Notes: generated from the letters alone by a model not told the origin. A DNA stretch of 64,000 nt from Desulfonatronospira thiodismutans ASO3-1 (GCF_000174435.1 NZ_ACJN02000001.1:124001-188000), one strand, 5' to 3'; positions 34,901-44,697 are shown, counted from the stretch's first letter. A program made the numbers and translations.

Positions 34901-35782
34901 TTAAGCAGCTTTATTCAACAACACGCCCACAATATTCACCCCTCGATCCGTCAGGGTCTGCACCGCCCGCTCCACATCATGCCCTGGAGTCCTGCCGGCC
35001 TCCACCACCAGCAGAACAGCATCCACATAAGAGGTAAAGACCAGGGTATCCGGCATATCCAGGACATGGGGGCAGTCATAGATGACGTACCTGTCCGGGT
35101 ACCTGGCCTTGAGTTCCTCAACAAGAGACTTCATTTTGGGTGAGCTAAGAAAATTCTTTTCATTTGAAGTTCTTTTGCCCGAAGGCAGCACTACCACCTT
35201 TTCCATGCCCGGGGAAAACAGCAGGTCACTTATACTGGAACCGTTGACCAGGTAATCGGACAAACCGGGCCTGTCCTCGTCCAGGCCGAAATAAGTACAC
35301 ACCTTGGGATTCCTGAAATTGGCCCCCACCAGCAGGGCAGTCTGCTGCATCTCCCTGGCAATGGACAGGGCCAGATTAATGGCGGTGGTTGTCTTGCCTT
35401 CACCTGTATAGGCACTGCTTACCATCAGACTATTCCAGCCCTTTTCCCTGGTTCTTTGCAGCACCTGGGTGCAGAAGTAGTCATAGCTGTCACGAAAGCC
35501 CGGCTTTCTTAGATGTGTTAAAATGCGCTGTTTTTCCAAGATCTTTTCCACGGGGGGAAGCACCCTGGTCTTGTGGTACTTGAACTTGATGTCCTTGTCC
35601 GTATGTTCAGCCACAGGTCGCAAAGCGGACAACAAGTCCCTTTTTTCCTGCTGGCTGGATGCTTTTTCATAGGCCCTGGCCAGTTTGTTCTGCACTGGTT
35701 TTTCAGATTCCAGCACAAAAGAAGAGCTGATGCTTTCCCTGTCATGCCTGGCCTTGTTCAGGGCCTTGTCAAGTTTGCTCAT
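34901..35782 (-). CDS. BY-kinase (tyrosine autokinase) homologue of the exopolysaccharide locus
   Basis: A 293-residue P-loop protein. SSAYTGEGKTTTAINLALS is Walker A. The Walker A' strand reads ALLVGANFRNP, where the usual first Asp is Gly and the second is Asn. Walker B is YVIYDCPHVL. No tyrosine-rich tail is present. In related loci this protein regulates polymerisation together with the Wzz protein, whose gene lies just upstream. The changed Walker A' could mean weakened kinase activity. The frame opens at 35803, but GGGAG before ATG 35782 and the family N terminus MSKLDKALNKAR favour this start. Confidence 0.87.
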   Translation of the reverse strand: MSKLDKALNKARHDRESISSSFVLESEKPVQNKLARAYEKASSQQEKRDLLSALRPVAEHTDKDIKFKYHKTRVLPPVEKILEKQRILTHLRKPGFRDSYDYFCTQVLQRTREKGWNSLMVSSAYTGEGKTTTAINLALSIAREMQQTALLVGANFRNPKVCTYFGLDEDRPGLSDYLVNGSSISDLLFSPGMEKVVVLPSGKRTSNEKNFLSSPKMKSLVEELKARYPDRYVIYDCPHVLDMPDTLVFTSYVDAVLLVVEAGRTPGHDVERAVQTLTDRGVNIVGVLLNKAA

Positions 35783-35809
35783 TTCATTCTCCCAAAAATG
35801 CACAATTAT

Positions 35810-37549
35810 TTAATTCAATCCAACTCTGCCCTGCAGATTCAACCAGAAAACATCCAGAGGTTCGTAATAAAAGTGAATCAGAAAAAGCACCAGGGCTACT
35901 CCCAGCATGATGCCAAGCACTACTGCCAGTCGCATGATCCGGGTTGTCCAGACGTCTTTTCTGGTCCTCAAGTATGGAATGGAGCCCAGTACTGGAATGC
36001 CTGACACCCTGGCCAGGGTTCTGCCGTCACGCACTGAGGAATCAAAGTACTCGGCCAGTGCTGTTGTGCCCACGCTTAAGCCTGAAGCAAAAACAAACCC
36101 CAGCAGGACAATGGCCTTGCGGTTGGGTTTAACCGGTGTTTCCGAGGCCCGGGGAGGCTCGATCACGGTAAGCTTTTCCGCCATCTGCCCCTCTTCCAGT
36201 TCCCTGGCTTCAATGGCCGCCTGAAGCCTGGACATGTTTTCAGTGAAGGCCTTCTGTGCACTGTCATAATCTCTTTGCAGGGCCTTGAATCTCTGCTCCA
36301 CCTGGGGAGAGTTTTCTATGCGGCGCTGGTACATGGCATAAGTGCGCTCCAGATCCCTGATCTTGTCCCTGGTGCTTTCTATGTCCAGCTGGGTAGATGT
36401 GATCTGGGTCTGGAGATTTATAAAGGCCGGATTTTCGGGCTCAAGATCCTCAACCCTGGTAACCAGATGGCGCTGCCCGCTCAAATCCTGTATCCGGGCT
36501 TCAAGGATATCTATCTCCCTGGACAGCCTGATTACGTCCGGGTGTTGCCGGGAATACCTTTCCTGCAGCAGGGAGAGTTCGTTCTGCTTGCTTTCCAGAT
36601 GAATGATGAGATCCCTCAGGCTATGCCTGGACTGAGTTTCCTGATCCAGGCTGTTCATCTGGTTTCTGAGCCTGACCAGATCCGGATGATTGTCCGCCTT
36701 GACCGCCTTCAGGGCCAGGTACTGGTTGTTTAAAAATCGCAGCTCTTCTTCTAAGCTCATGGCCCGGCCATTGCCCCCCCGGAATCTTACCGGTTCAACC
36801 AGGGCCAGCTGGCCCTGAAGGTTGACCAGGCGGTTCATTAGGTTATGAATATCCCTTTGCCTATTGTCTATTTCACTTCTGGTCCTCTCCAGCATCTGCA
36901 TGTTGAACTGCATCAGTTCAGGAAGTGAGTGCAGATTTTCCTCCTTGAACCGGGCGATATCAGCTTCACTGGCATCAATCTCCCGGCGCAGTTCTTCCAG
37001 TTGCTGCCGAAAGAAGGTCACCGTCCCTTCAGCCCTTTCTTCCCTGGTCCGCAGATTCTGCTCAAGATAAAGAGAGACCAGGGCGTTGGCCACCTGAGCC
37101 GTCGACTGCGGGTCGTTGCCTTCATAAGAAAGGTTGAAGGCAATTGTGGCTCTGCCCTGCCTGGGATTGGCCGCCTGGGCATAGATGGGCTCCATCAGTA
37201 TATCCCGGCGCATTCTGGCTACTACTTGTTCAGTGGTATTCCTTTCCGCCATTTCCGGATATAAACCGAAGCTACCGATAATTTCCTCCAGGTTCTGCCT
37301 GCTTAGAACAACCTGGCTCAGGGTCTGCAGGCGCTCTTCTATATATCCGGTAACCGTGGTCCTGATCAGTTCTTCAGGAATGTTCTGGGCCTCCACCAGT
37401 ATGGTGGCCTGGGATCTGTACACCGAGGGAAGCATAACCGCCACTGCGGTTGAAGCTGCGAACAAAAGAACAAAAGGAACCACCAGGTACCATTTTCTTC
37501 TTTTTAAGAGATCCCGGTAATAATTGATGTCATTGGTATTGGTTTCCAT
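35810..37549 (-). CDS. Wzz/GumC-type polysaccharide chain-length determinant
   Basis: A 579-residue inner-membrane polysaccharide co-polymerase. The first span is WYLVVPFVLLFAASTAVAVM (near residues 20-39). A large periplasmic coiled coil occupies roughly 170-420 (SEADIARFKEENLHSL, VEDLEPENPAFINLQTQI). The PxxP-type second-span approach is VIEPPRASETPVKPNRKAIV, followed by membrane segments near 470 and 540. It sets polymer length together with the autokinase encoded downstream. It matches the XrtA-system chain-length family in size and order of neighbours. Confidence 0.92.
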   Translation of the reverse strand: METNTNDINYYRDLLKRRKWYLVVPFVLLFAASTAVAVMLPSVYRSQATILVEAQNIPEELIRTTVTGYIEERLQTLSQVVLSRQNLEEIIGSFGLYPEMAERNTTEQVVARMRRDILMEPIYAQAANPRQGRATIAFNLSYEGNDPQSTAQVANALVSLYLEQNLRTREERAEGTVTFFRQQLEELRREIDASEADIARFKEENLHSLPELMQFNMQMLERTRSEIDNRQRDIHNLMNRLVNLQGQLALVEPVRFRGGNGRAMSLEEELRFLNNQYLALKAVKADNHPDLVRLRNQMNSLDQETQSRHSLRDLIIHLESKQNELSLLQERYSRQHPDVIRLSREIDILEARIQDLSGQRHLVTRVEDLEPENPAFINLQTQITSTQLDIESTRDKIRDLERTYAMYQRRIENSPQVEQRFKALQRDYDSAQKAFTENMSRLQAAIEARELEEGQMAEKLTVIEPPRASETPVKPNRKAIVLLGFVFASGLSVGTTALAEYFDSSVRDGRTLARVSGIPVLGSIPYLRTRKDVWTTRIMRLAVVLGIMLGVALVLFLIHFYYEPLDVFWLNLQGRVGLN

Positions 37550-37567
37550 TTTTTTTCCAGTTCAATG

Positions 37568-38749
37568 TCAGTTAAGCTGTTTGGGGAAACGTATGGTGAA
37601 TTGCAGGAAAAACCTGTTGCCGTCCTTGCTGGTGGAATCGACCCTGTCTCTTGTATGCCTGTACCTGTATCCCAGATCGAAAAACATATCCGGTCTCAGG
37701 TTGTAGGTGGCGGACAGGCCTGTCTGCCAGGTGTTTCTTTTTTCTCTGCTCACCAGTCCTGTTGTACGCGAGTTGATGAATGAACCAGTGGCATTACCGC
37801 TCCATTTTTCCGTAAACCTGTGCCTGAGTCCTGCCCGGATCCTGTTGCGGGTGATATTTTCTGCATAAATGCTCTGGTACTGCCCGTGATCTATGCCCAC
37901 ATCGGTGCTGGTTCTTTCTGTTATCTGCCACAGGAGACGCGAATCGATAAAAAAACCCAGGTCATCATCTCTTCTCCGCTCATCGTTGCGGTCGAACCTG
38001 GAATGGGTCCAGGTAGGTCCCCCCCGCAGAAGGACATTGTATCTCTCGCCCATATCCCGGCTTACGCCCACGATACCACGGTAAATATCATGGGTGCCTT
38101 CCACCCTTCTGGACTCGAAATCCACATGCTCAACTCCTGCCCCTGCGAGAAAGAATGTCTGCTCATCCAAAAACATTCTGGACCAGACCAGATCGCCGCC
38201 TGTGGACCACGAGTCGGCTCTTTCATCTCTTCTGTTGTCAGTTGATGCATAAAATAAATCCAGGGCCAGACTGTTTCTTTCGTCCAGGGCAACGCTTATT
38301 CCCGGCAGGAAAGTATAGTATGATCTTCTGCTTTTCTCAGACACTATGCCGGCCTCTTCCAATTCGGTTTCAAAGGTGTAGTCAAATCTTAGACGTCCAC
38401 CCATTTTCAGGGTTGTCCTGGGATTCAGGTCGTATTCGCTCTGCAGGGTATAATCCTGATTCACCCGGTCAAATTCACTGTAATCCAGGTAGCTCAGCAC
38501 ATCCACTTTGCCGGCGACTTCAAGCCGGGTACGCTCCCCTGTCATGTTTGCCCTCAGTCCAGGAGAAGCCCTTAATTCATAGTCGGAAACATCTTCAAAG
38601 AGCAGGTTGTCGTCATAAGTCCCGGTGACAGACATTTCAGGAGTGATAATCCACTCAGCAGCTCCACTTTTTTCAATATGAACAGACAAAATAATAACTG
38701 CACTCAAAACCATTGCCGGCAAAAAAACTCTGCATTTCTGAAAATCCAT
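37568..38749 (-). CDS. Outer-membrane beta-barrel protein of the exopolysaccharide locus
   Basis: A 393-residue protein with a signal peptide (VFLPAMVLSAVIILSVHIEKSGA) and a body of alternating amphipathic strands (VTGTYDDNLLFEDVSDYELRA and similar), ending in RFFLQFTIRFPKQ, with the C-terminal aromatic expected for outer-membrane insertion. The start VTGTYDDNL and its place between Wzz and export genes match the PEP-CTERM-associated outer-membrane protein family. It may be the export porin. The open frame extends to 38812, but the signal peptide and GGGGTGG upstream favour ATG 38749. Confidence 0.85.
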   Translation of the reverse strand: MDFQKCRVFLPAMVLSAVIILSVHIEKSGAAEWIITPEMSVTGTYDDNLLFEDVSDYELRASPGLRANMTGERTRLEVAGKVDVLSYLDYSEFDRVNQDYTLQSEYDLNPRTTLKMGGRLRFDYTFETELEEAGIVSEKSRRSYYTFLPGISVALDERNSLALDLFYASTDNRRDERADSWSTGGDLVWSRMFLDEQTFFLAGAGVEHVDFESRRVEGTHDIYRGIVGVSRDMGERYNVLLRGGPTWTHSRFDRNDERRRDDDLGFFIDSRLLWQITERTSTDVGIDHGQYQSIYAENITRNRIRAGLRHRFTEKWSGNATGSFINSRTTGLVSREKRNTWQTGLSATYNLRPDMFFDLGYRYRHTRDRVDSTSKDGNRFFLQFTIRFPKQLN

Positions 38750-38948
38750 TTTGAGCCACCCCTTCTTTAAAAGTGTTTGCATGAATTGCCTGCCAGCAGC
38801 CTTGCAGCACACGACAGGACGAGCATCTGCATACCTTCTCCTGCATGTAGACCCTTGTGGTCCAAGGTGGCTCTATCTAACCAGAATCCAAAGCATATGT
38901 CCATTAAATTTCAGTCGCGGTTCAACTTTTTTCAATCATACACGACTT

Positions 38949-39521
38949 TCAAGGCACAACAATTGTATCCCCGGGCATGAGAACAATGTTCTGCTCCAGG
39001 TTGCGGCCGTTTTCAATATCCCCGTACCTGAAGGAGAAAACTTCCTGCTCCTGGGCATTTTGCCGGAGAACCAGGATGTTGTTTTTTGACGCGAAGGTGG
39101 TCAGACCTCCGGCCATGGCCAGAGCCTGCACTACCGTGGTCTCTTTTTCCATGATATAATGGCCTGGCGTACCTACTTTGCCTACAATATACATTCGGGG
39201 ATGATTTATATAATTAAGAATAACAGTTACCGGGGTGCCTGGTACATACTCATTGATTCTGTCTTCCAAATCCTTCCTGAGATCCCTGACAGTTTTACCT
39301 GCTGCCGGCACATCACCAATCAGGGGAAAAGAAATCATGCCATCCGGCCTGATCATGGATTCACGCTGCAGGGCTTCATCGTTCCAGACCGAAACTTCCA
39401 GAATATCCCCGGGCGACAGAAGATAATCCCGGATATGTTGTGCCTGGCCTGCCCAGGAATAAGTGGCTTGCAGCACCACCACCCCCAGAAACATAATAAA
39501 AAGCAGAGCTAGTCTTTTCAT
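38949..39521 (-). CDS. Wza-like polysaccharide export protein (SLBB/poly_export)
   Basis: A 190-residue secreted protein. After a signal peptide (RLALLFIMFLGVVVLQATYSWA) comes the poly_export domain (YLLSPGDILEVSVWNDEALQRE, IRPDGMISFPLIGDVPAAGKT), then one SLBB domain (VIVGKV-type MYIVGKVGTPGHYIMEKETT), ending LMPGDTIVVP. No lipobox Cys is present, as in the XrtA-type export proteins, which are shorter than Wza. The open frame begins at 39578, but GGGAGG before ATG 39521 and the signal peptide set the start. It is the first gene of the minus-strand locus. Confidence 0.9.
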   Translation of the reverse strand: MKRLALLFIMFLGVVVLQATYSWAGQAQHIRDYLLSPGDILEVSVWNDEALQRESMIRPDGMISFPLIGDVPAAGKTVRDLRKDLEDRINEYVPGTPVTVILNYINHPRMYIVGKVGTPGHYIMEKETTVVQALAMAGGLTTFASKNNILVLRQNAQEQEVFSFRYGDIENGRNLEQNIVLMPGDTIVVP

Positions 39522-39849
39522 TGTATGAAAACCTCCCTGGATATTTTGTGCACCGCCATGGACATTACTGGTTTTCAATTTTCAGACCTGATAATAATTT
39601 ACTTTATATTCTGGGGTGTTATTCAACATACATGCTTAAATTTACGGATTTTTCAAAAATTTTCCAATTTTTTCAGATTCTATATGGACTATTTTTTCAG
39701 AAAGGATTATAAGTACAAAAAAATAGGAGCCAATTTTGGGCCTGGTTCAATGTTTCTCACAATGCAGTGTCTTGCAGTTTAATTCCTGTTTTTCAGGACA
39801 TCTCAAATCTTCGGGAAAAAATATAAATTATATCAAGTTATTACAAATA

Positions 39850-39865
39850 TGGCATGATTTTTCCA
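39850..39865 (+). promoter_or_regulatory. Weak sigma-54-like site upstream of the PrsR-like regulator
   Basis: TGGCATG followed by four bases and TTCCA matches the -24/-12 consensus at six of seven and four of five positions. It lies about 325 bases before the regulator start, which is far, and the conserved GC of the -12 box is absent. Confidence 0.25.
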
Positions 39866-39984
39866 TAAAATGCAGACTACGCAGCACTTGTTGCGGCATT
39901 TTTTCCGGAATTACGGAGGTTGGCCGCCTTAGGGTTTGTCATAAAATAAATGTTACATAATGCTTGCATAATCTGGGGGTTTAT

Positions 39985-40081
39985 CGCTCCCACGCTCTGC
40001 GTGGGAGCGTAGCCCGACCGCTCCTGCGGTCATTGTGGACGCTGAGCGACCAGGGAATGTTCCCACGCAGAGCGTGGGAAC
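39985..40081. repeat. Triple palindrome of the CCCACGC-TCT/AGA-GCGTGGG type
   Basis: CGCTCCCACGC (39985-39995) pairs with GCGTGGGAGCG (to 40009). GACCGC-TCCT-GCGGTC forms a second hairpin at 40015-40030. TTCCCACGC...GCGTGGGAA forms the third at 40060-40080. The outer two share the core CCCACGC...GCGTGGG. Such GTGGGA palindromes are common dispersed repeats in proteobacteria. Confidence 0.8.
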
Positions 40082-40189
40082 AATAAGACAAATATAACAC
40101 TTATATCGTGACAGATCCTTATCATTAAAAAAATTTTCTGCTTCACCCTTTAATTTAAAGAGCCTGAAAGCTCTCTGGAACAAAAAAGC

Positions 40190-41632
40190 ATGGCTGAAAT
40201 ACTGGTCATAGATGACGATCTTATATTCAATGAGGTTATGGAAGAACAGATTACCAGGCTGGGTCATGACTGCGATACCGTTGCCAGCCTGTACAAAGGG
40301 ATATCCAGAGCCCAGAAAGGGGCTTACGACATTGTTTTTCTGGATGTCACCCTGCCCGACGGCAACGGCCTTTCCGAGCTCCAGGCCTTTAAAAATGCCG
40401 CTTCTGCCCCGGAGATTGTTATCCTCACCGGTTACGGAGACCCGGAAGGAGCAGAGGTAGCCATAAAAAACGGAGCCTGGGATTATATCCAGAAGCCCGC
40501 ATCCATCACCACCATCCAGCTGACCATATCCAGGGCGCTGCGCTTCAGACTCACAAAGCTTCAGTCGGACAGCAGCAGAACAGTTGTCCGGCATGGAATC
40601 ATCGGCAACAGCGCCAAAATCAAGGAATGCATGGACCATATCGCCCAGGCCGCCACCAGCAGCATCAACGTCCTCATCACCGGCGATACAGGCACCGGCA
40701 AGGAAATGTTCGCCAAAGCCATCCACCTGAACAGCAAAAGGGCCGGCAAACCGTTTATAGTGGCCGATTGCACGAGTATTCCCGAGACTCTGGCTGAAAG
40801 CCTTCTTTTCGGCCATCAGAAAGGGGCCTTTACCGGAGCCAGCGCCAACAGCCTGGGGCTTTTCCTGCAGGCGGACGAAGGCACGCTTTTCCTGGATGAA
40901 ATAGGCGACCTGTCCCTGCCTGTGCAGAAATCTTTTTTGAGGGTGCTTCAGGAGAGAAAATTCAGGCCTCTGGGAGCAAGGGAAGAAAAACAGAGCAAGT
41001 TCAGGCTTATTTCAGCCACAAACCGCCACCTGGAAAAAATGATCACCGAGGGTGTATTCAGGAAGGACCTCTATTACCGATTAAGAGCCATACATATCCA
41101 CTTGCCGCCCCTTCGGGAACGAATGGAGGACATCCCCCTGCTTCTGGATTATTACATACCCAAAGTATGTGAGGAAATGGATATCAAGACCAAAAAGTAT
41201 TCAGGAGAATTTCTCAATGCCTGTCTCGAATACGACTGGCCCGGAAATGTGCGCGAGCTTGTAAATGCTGTAAATAATTCATGCTCCAACGCCATTAACG
41301 ACAATGAACTGTTTTTATACCACATGCCATTAGAAATCAGGGCCCATCTGGCCAAGAAAAAAGTGAACTCGACCGTGGTTCATGATGAAGCGATCCAGAG
41401 CATTACTTCAAACAGTCATGCTGAACCTGTCTCTTATACCGGCACTGATAACTTTCCCACCTACAAGGAATCCAGGCGCGCAGTTGTGGATCAGATGGAG
41501 AGCAGGTATTTGAGGGAGCTTTTGAAACACTCATCCAGAGACTTTAAGAAGGCCTGCAACGTATCAGGCCTTTCCAGGGCCAGGCTTTACGAACTGTTCA
41601 AAAAACACTCCATCTCTGTCAAGTACCACTAA
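40190..41632 (+). CDS. Sigma-54-dependent response regulator, PrsR-like
   Basis: A 480-residue NtrC-type regulator. The receiver domain has acidic residues D8-D10 and the phosphoryl site D52 (IVFLDVTLPDG). The AAA+ domain shows Walker A GDTGTGKE, the sigma-54-contacting GAFTGA motif, and Walker B GTLFLDEIGDL. The C-terminal Fis-type helix-turn-helix is FKKACNVSGLSRARLYELFKK. Regulators of this type (PrsR) control PEP-CTERM proteins and exopolysaccharide genes, and this one sits divergent from such a locus. Its last 14 bases overlap the convergent sensor-kinase gene. Confidence 0.92.
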   Translation: MAEILVIDDDLIFNEVMEEQITRLGHDCDTVASLYKGISRAQKGAYDIVFLDVTLPDGNGLSELQAFKNAASAPEIVILTGYGDPEGAEVAIKNGAWDYIQKPASITTIQLTISRALRFRLTKLQSDSSRTVVRHGIIGNSAKIKECMDHIAQAATSSINVLITGDTGTGKEMFAKAIHLNSKRAGKPFIVADCTSIPETLAESLLFGHQKGAFTGASANSLGLFLQADEGTLFLDEIGDLSLPVQKSFLRVLQERKFRPLGAREEKQSKFRLISATNRHLEKMITEGVFRKDLYYRLRAIHIHLPPLRERMEDIPLLLDYYIPKVCEEMDIKTKKYSGEFLNACLEYDWPGNVRELVNAVNNSCSNAINDNELFLYHMPLEIRAHLAKKKVNSTVVHDEAIQSITSNSHAEPVSYTGTDNFPTYKESRRAVVDQMESRYLRELLKHSSRDFKKACNVSGLSRARLYELFKKHSISVKYH

Positions 41633-44468
41633 AAAGTCCAGCCAGGGTTTTTCTGAACTCCTCGGGTGCCACCGGCTTGAGAAGGTACCCGTTCATACCC
41701 ACCCTGTAGGCATAGTCTATATTGCTGTCCACTGTATGGGCTGTAAGGGCTATGACAGGCACCCGGGATATGCTTGCATCTGCATGACTGCGTATATGAG
41801 CCGTGGCCTCAAAGCCATCCATAACCGGCATCTGCAGATCCATTAGAACCAGATCGTATCTGTTTCCCTGCTCCAGGTCCTCCAGGGCCTCCCGGCCATC
41901 GCTTTTTATGGTGACATCATGCCCCTGCTCCCTTAGAATATGGGCTATAATCTCCTGGTTCACGGGAAAATCCTCCACCAGAAGAATTTTTAGATTCCGG
42001 ACCTCCGGAACCTGGCCGGATTGAACAGAACTGATTTGCAGTGAAGCTTCAGCAGGCTCAAAAGGAATTCTTACAAAAAAACTGCTTCCCTCGCCGGGGG
42101 TGCTTTCCATCCAGATATGGCCGCCCATCATTTCCACAAGACTTTTACATATGGCCAGACCAAGCCCTGTGCCTCCATATCTCCTGGAAAAGCCTCCCTC
42201 AGCCTGGGTAAAGGGCTCGAAAATTGTCTCCTGAATCGCCGCCGGGACTCCGACACCTGTGTCAAAAACCACAAAAAGTATCTCCAGCCTGTCTTTGCTC
42301 CTGTTTAACAGACTGGCTCTTAGGATAACGTTGCCGGCATCTGTGAATTTAACGGCATTGGCCGTAAGATTTACCAGTATCCGCTTGAGTGAGTATCCAT
42401 CTCCACGTAGATGCACAGGGACATCGTCTTCTATGAGCACCTTGAATTCAACATTCTTCTCCTGTACCTGACTGCATAACGCTGCAGCAATACTTTCGAA
42501 CATACTGTCCAGGTCGAAATCATGCTGTTCCAGACTATAGCTGCCGGACTCCAGCTTGCTGAAATCCAGGATTTCATTGATGATCTGCAGAAGATACTCC
42601 GAAAGGTTGGCTATGTTTTGAATCATTCTTTTTTGATCGTCATCGGCACTTGTCTTTAAAAGCATGGAAGAAAGACCGATTACTCCACTGATGGGTGTGC
42701 GCACCTCGTGACTGATATTGGCCAGAAAACGGCTTTTTAGCTGGTTGGCTTTCTCGGTCTCAGCGATGGCCTTCAACAGCTGCCTTTCACCGGCTTTTTT
42801 TTCTGTAACATCCAGCCCGGCCTCCCAGTCCTTCCACCCGGCAATGGGATAATTGCTTGAAAGCCTGTGCCACTCTATGGTCTTGATACAGCCTGACTTG
42901 TCCTTGACCTCCAGCGTGCAGGGGGTTTTGCCGTCGTAATCAGCCCAGCATTTCAGGGCCTTTTTCCTCAACCCCTTTTCAGTATAAAGGATTTCAAACG
43001 CATCAGGATTATTCAACATCTCCTCGGCAGTATAGCCCAGGACCCTTTCGGACTCCTTGTTCCAGAATACAAAGTTGCCCGCTTCATCATGTGCGTGGAC
43101 AAGTACAGGCATGCTGTCCACCACTGCACACAGCCTGGCCCAGCTTCTGTGCAGTTCTTCTTCTGCCTGCACCACCTCAGTAATATCATTTAAATAAAAC
43201 ACCGCCTGAAAAGCCTTTCCCGATGGTTCAACCACCGGAGAAACCTGGACATCGAAATGGACATTACCTACATTCTCGTTAAATCGAAGCGGTTTCCCGG
43301 TGCACAGCACCTCCTGCACCTTGACCATGAAATACTCAAACCTCTCCCATTCCAGAAACTTGAAGGCACTACAGCCTGCTATTTTGTCGGGTGTAGTACC
43401 GAACGCCCTGGCTACAGCCTTGTTCAGGGCCAGTATAGTGCCGTCAAAGTCCACCAGAAGAGCCGGATGAATAAAAGAGTCTACAAAGGACCTGAATAAG
43501 GCATTGCTTTTTATCAGCTTTTTATGCAGTTTTTTCCTGTCTTCTACATCATTTTCCAGTATCTGGTTCAGGCAGGAAAGCCTTACGGTCTTTTCCTTCA
43601 CCATCTCATCCAGATGAAACCTGTACCTGTCCAACTCCCCAAGCATGGCTTTCTCAGAGGTTATATCTTCGGCTATTCCTGCCCGCCTCACGACGCTGCC
43701 GTCTTCAAAAATGGGATAGGACCTGATGCGAACCCACCTGACAGCCCCTTCTGGACGGACTATCCTGAATTCAAGTTCTATCGAATGCTTAGAAAAAAAA
43801 TCCTCATGCAAGCACTTGAAAGCCCAGTCTAAGTCTTTAACATGAACAGATCTGTAAAAATGCTCCATATCATTGAACAGCGCATCCAGGGGCCTGCCCC
43901 AGATCATCTCATATCCAGGTGATACATAAAGCATCCTGTTTTTCTCTCTCAGCCAGAAGACACTTGGTATGTATTGCACAAGATGCAAAAAGATCTTCTC
44001 GGTCTGCTCAAGTTTTTGAAGTCGTTCACTGGAAACTTGTACAGTACTTTCATCTTCGCAGAAAATGCGGGACTTGCCCATCAAATCCACTAACTCAAGA
44101 AAATCCTGGAAAAAGTCCGGAGAAAAGGGACGCAGCTTACAGACAAGCAGTCTCCATTTTCCCTGCAGCTTGAATCCGTAGCAGTGTAGATTTTGGCAGA
44201 GTGTGCCTGGCCAGGGCTCATCAGCTCCAATCTCCATCCGGGCCAGTATATGCTGACAGGTTTTTCGGGGGTTCTCCAGAAAAACACTTGGATCAGCAGA
44301 AACATGGTACATATCCTGCTTGCCTTTGGAGTAAAGGCCTATTATGGAACATTTAGACAGTTCCATGAAAAGGGGAAGACAGTGACATAGAAGAGAATCC
44401 ATATCCCTGGACTCAAGAAGTGCTGTGGCGATTTTCGTTATGTCGTTTCTGGAGATTTCATCAGGCAT
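41619..44468 (-). CDS. Hybrid sensor histidine kinase with several PAS domains and a receiver
   Basis: A 949-residue protein. An N-terminal sensory region (1-150) is followed by at least three PAS domains (near 170-270, 320-420 and 440-560; for example FWLREKNRMLYVSPGYEMIW). The HisKA box is FLANISHEVRTPISGV with His near 585, and the HATPase_c domain has NAVKFTDAG and GTGLGLAICKSLVEMMGG. A C-terminal receiver has the phosphoryl Asp near 875 (LVLMDLQMPVMDG). No membrane span is evident, so it is probably cytoplasmic. Hybrid kinases need an HPt; one is encoded divergently at 44698. GGGGG lies before the ATG. Confidence 0.92.
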   Translation of the reverse strand: MPDEISRNDITKIATALLESRDMDSLLCHCLPLFMELSKCSIIGLYSKGKQDMYHVSADPSVFLENPRKTCQHILARMEIGADEPWPGTLCQNLHCYGFKLQGKWRLLVCKLRPFSPDFFQDFLELVDLMGKSRIFCEDESTVQVSSERLQKLEQTEKIFLHLVQYIPSVFWLREKNRMLYVSPGYEMIWGRPLDALFNDMEHFYRSVHVKDLDWAFKCLHEDFFSKHSIELEFRIVRPEGAVRWVRIRSYPIFEDGSVVRRAGIAEDITSEKAMLGELDRYRFHLDEMVKEKTVRLSCLNQILENDVEDRKKLHKKLIKSNALFRSFVDSFIHPALLVDFDGTILALNKAVARAFGTTPDKIAGCSAFKFLEWERFEYFMVKVQEVLCTGKPLRFNENVGNVHFDVQVSPVVEPSGKAFQAVFYLNDITEVVQAEEELHRSWARLCAVVDSMPVLVHAHDEAGNFVFWNKESERVLGYTAEEMLNNPDAFEILYTEKGLRKKALKCWADYDGKTPCTLEVKDKSGCIKTIEWHRLSSNYPIAGWKDWEAGLDVTEKKAGERQLLKAIAETEKANQLKSRFLANISHEVRTPISGVIGLSSMLLKTSADDDQKRMIQNIANLSEYLLQIINEILDFSKLESGSYSLEQHDFDLDSMFESIAAALCSQVQEKNVEFKVLIEDDVPVHLRGDGYSLKRILVNLTANAVKFTDAGNVILRASLLNRSKDRLEILFVVFDTGVGVPAAIQETIFEPFTQAEGGFSRRYGGTGLGLAICKSLVEMMGGHIWMESTPGEGSSFFVRIPFEPAEASLQISSVQSGQVPEVRNLKILLVEDFPVNQEIIAHILREQGHDVTIKSDGREALEDLEQGNRYDLVLMDLQMPVMDGFEATAHIRSHADASISRVPVIALTAHTVDSNIDYAYRVGMNGYLLKPVAPEEFRKTLAGLFSGT

Positions 44469-44697
44469 TTAAACCCCCTAAACATGAATGCAGGAAAACA
44501 AGGCTGATCCTGCTCTTAAAAAACACTGCCAGCAAAATATCATTATGTTCAAGTATAATAAACAGTTAAAAATTTTTAAACTACTTTTTTCAAATCAATT
44601 AGCAGATCCCACTAAAACAAGCAATTACTTTTTGATAGATTTAAAGCATGCACAAATCGTTTTTTTTTGAAAAAAATACTTACAGGAAATTAAAAAA

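Larger units (their letters stand above)
39579..40189. other. Divergent intergenic region between the export gene and the response regulator
   Basis: No gene is supported. It holds a group of palindromes at 39985-40081 and a sigma-54-like site at 39850-39865 (TGGCATG, 4-base spacer, TTCCA). Confidence 0.55.

Noticed and set aside
39953-40816. Minus-strand open frame (287 codons) across the palindromes and the regulator gene
   Set aside because: It runs through the intergenic palindromes and opposite the receiver domain; the sequence resembles no protein.
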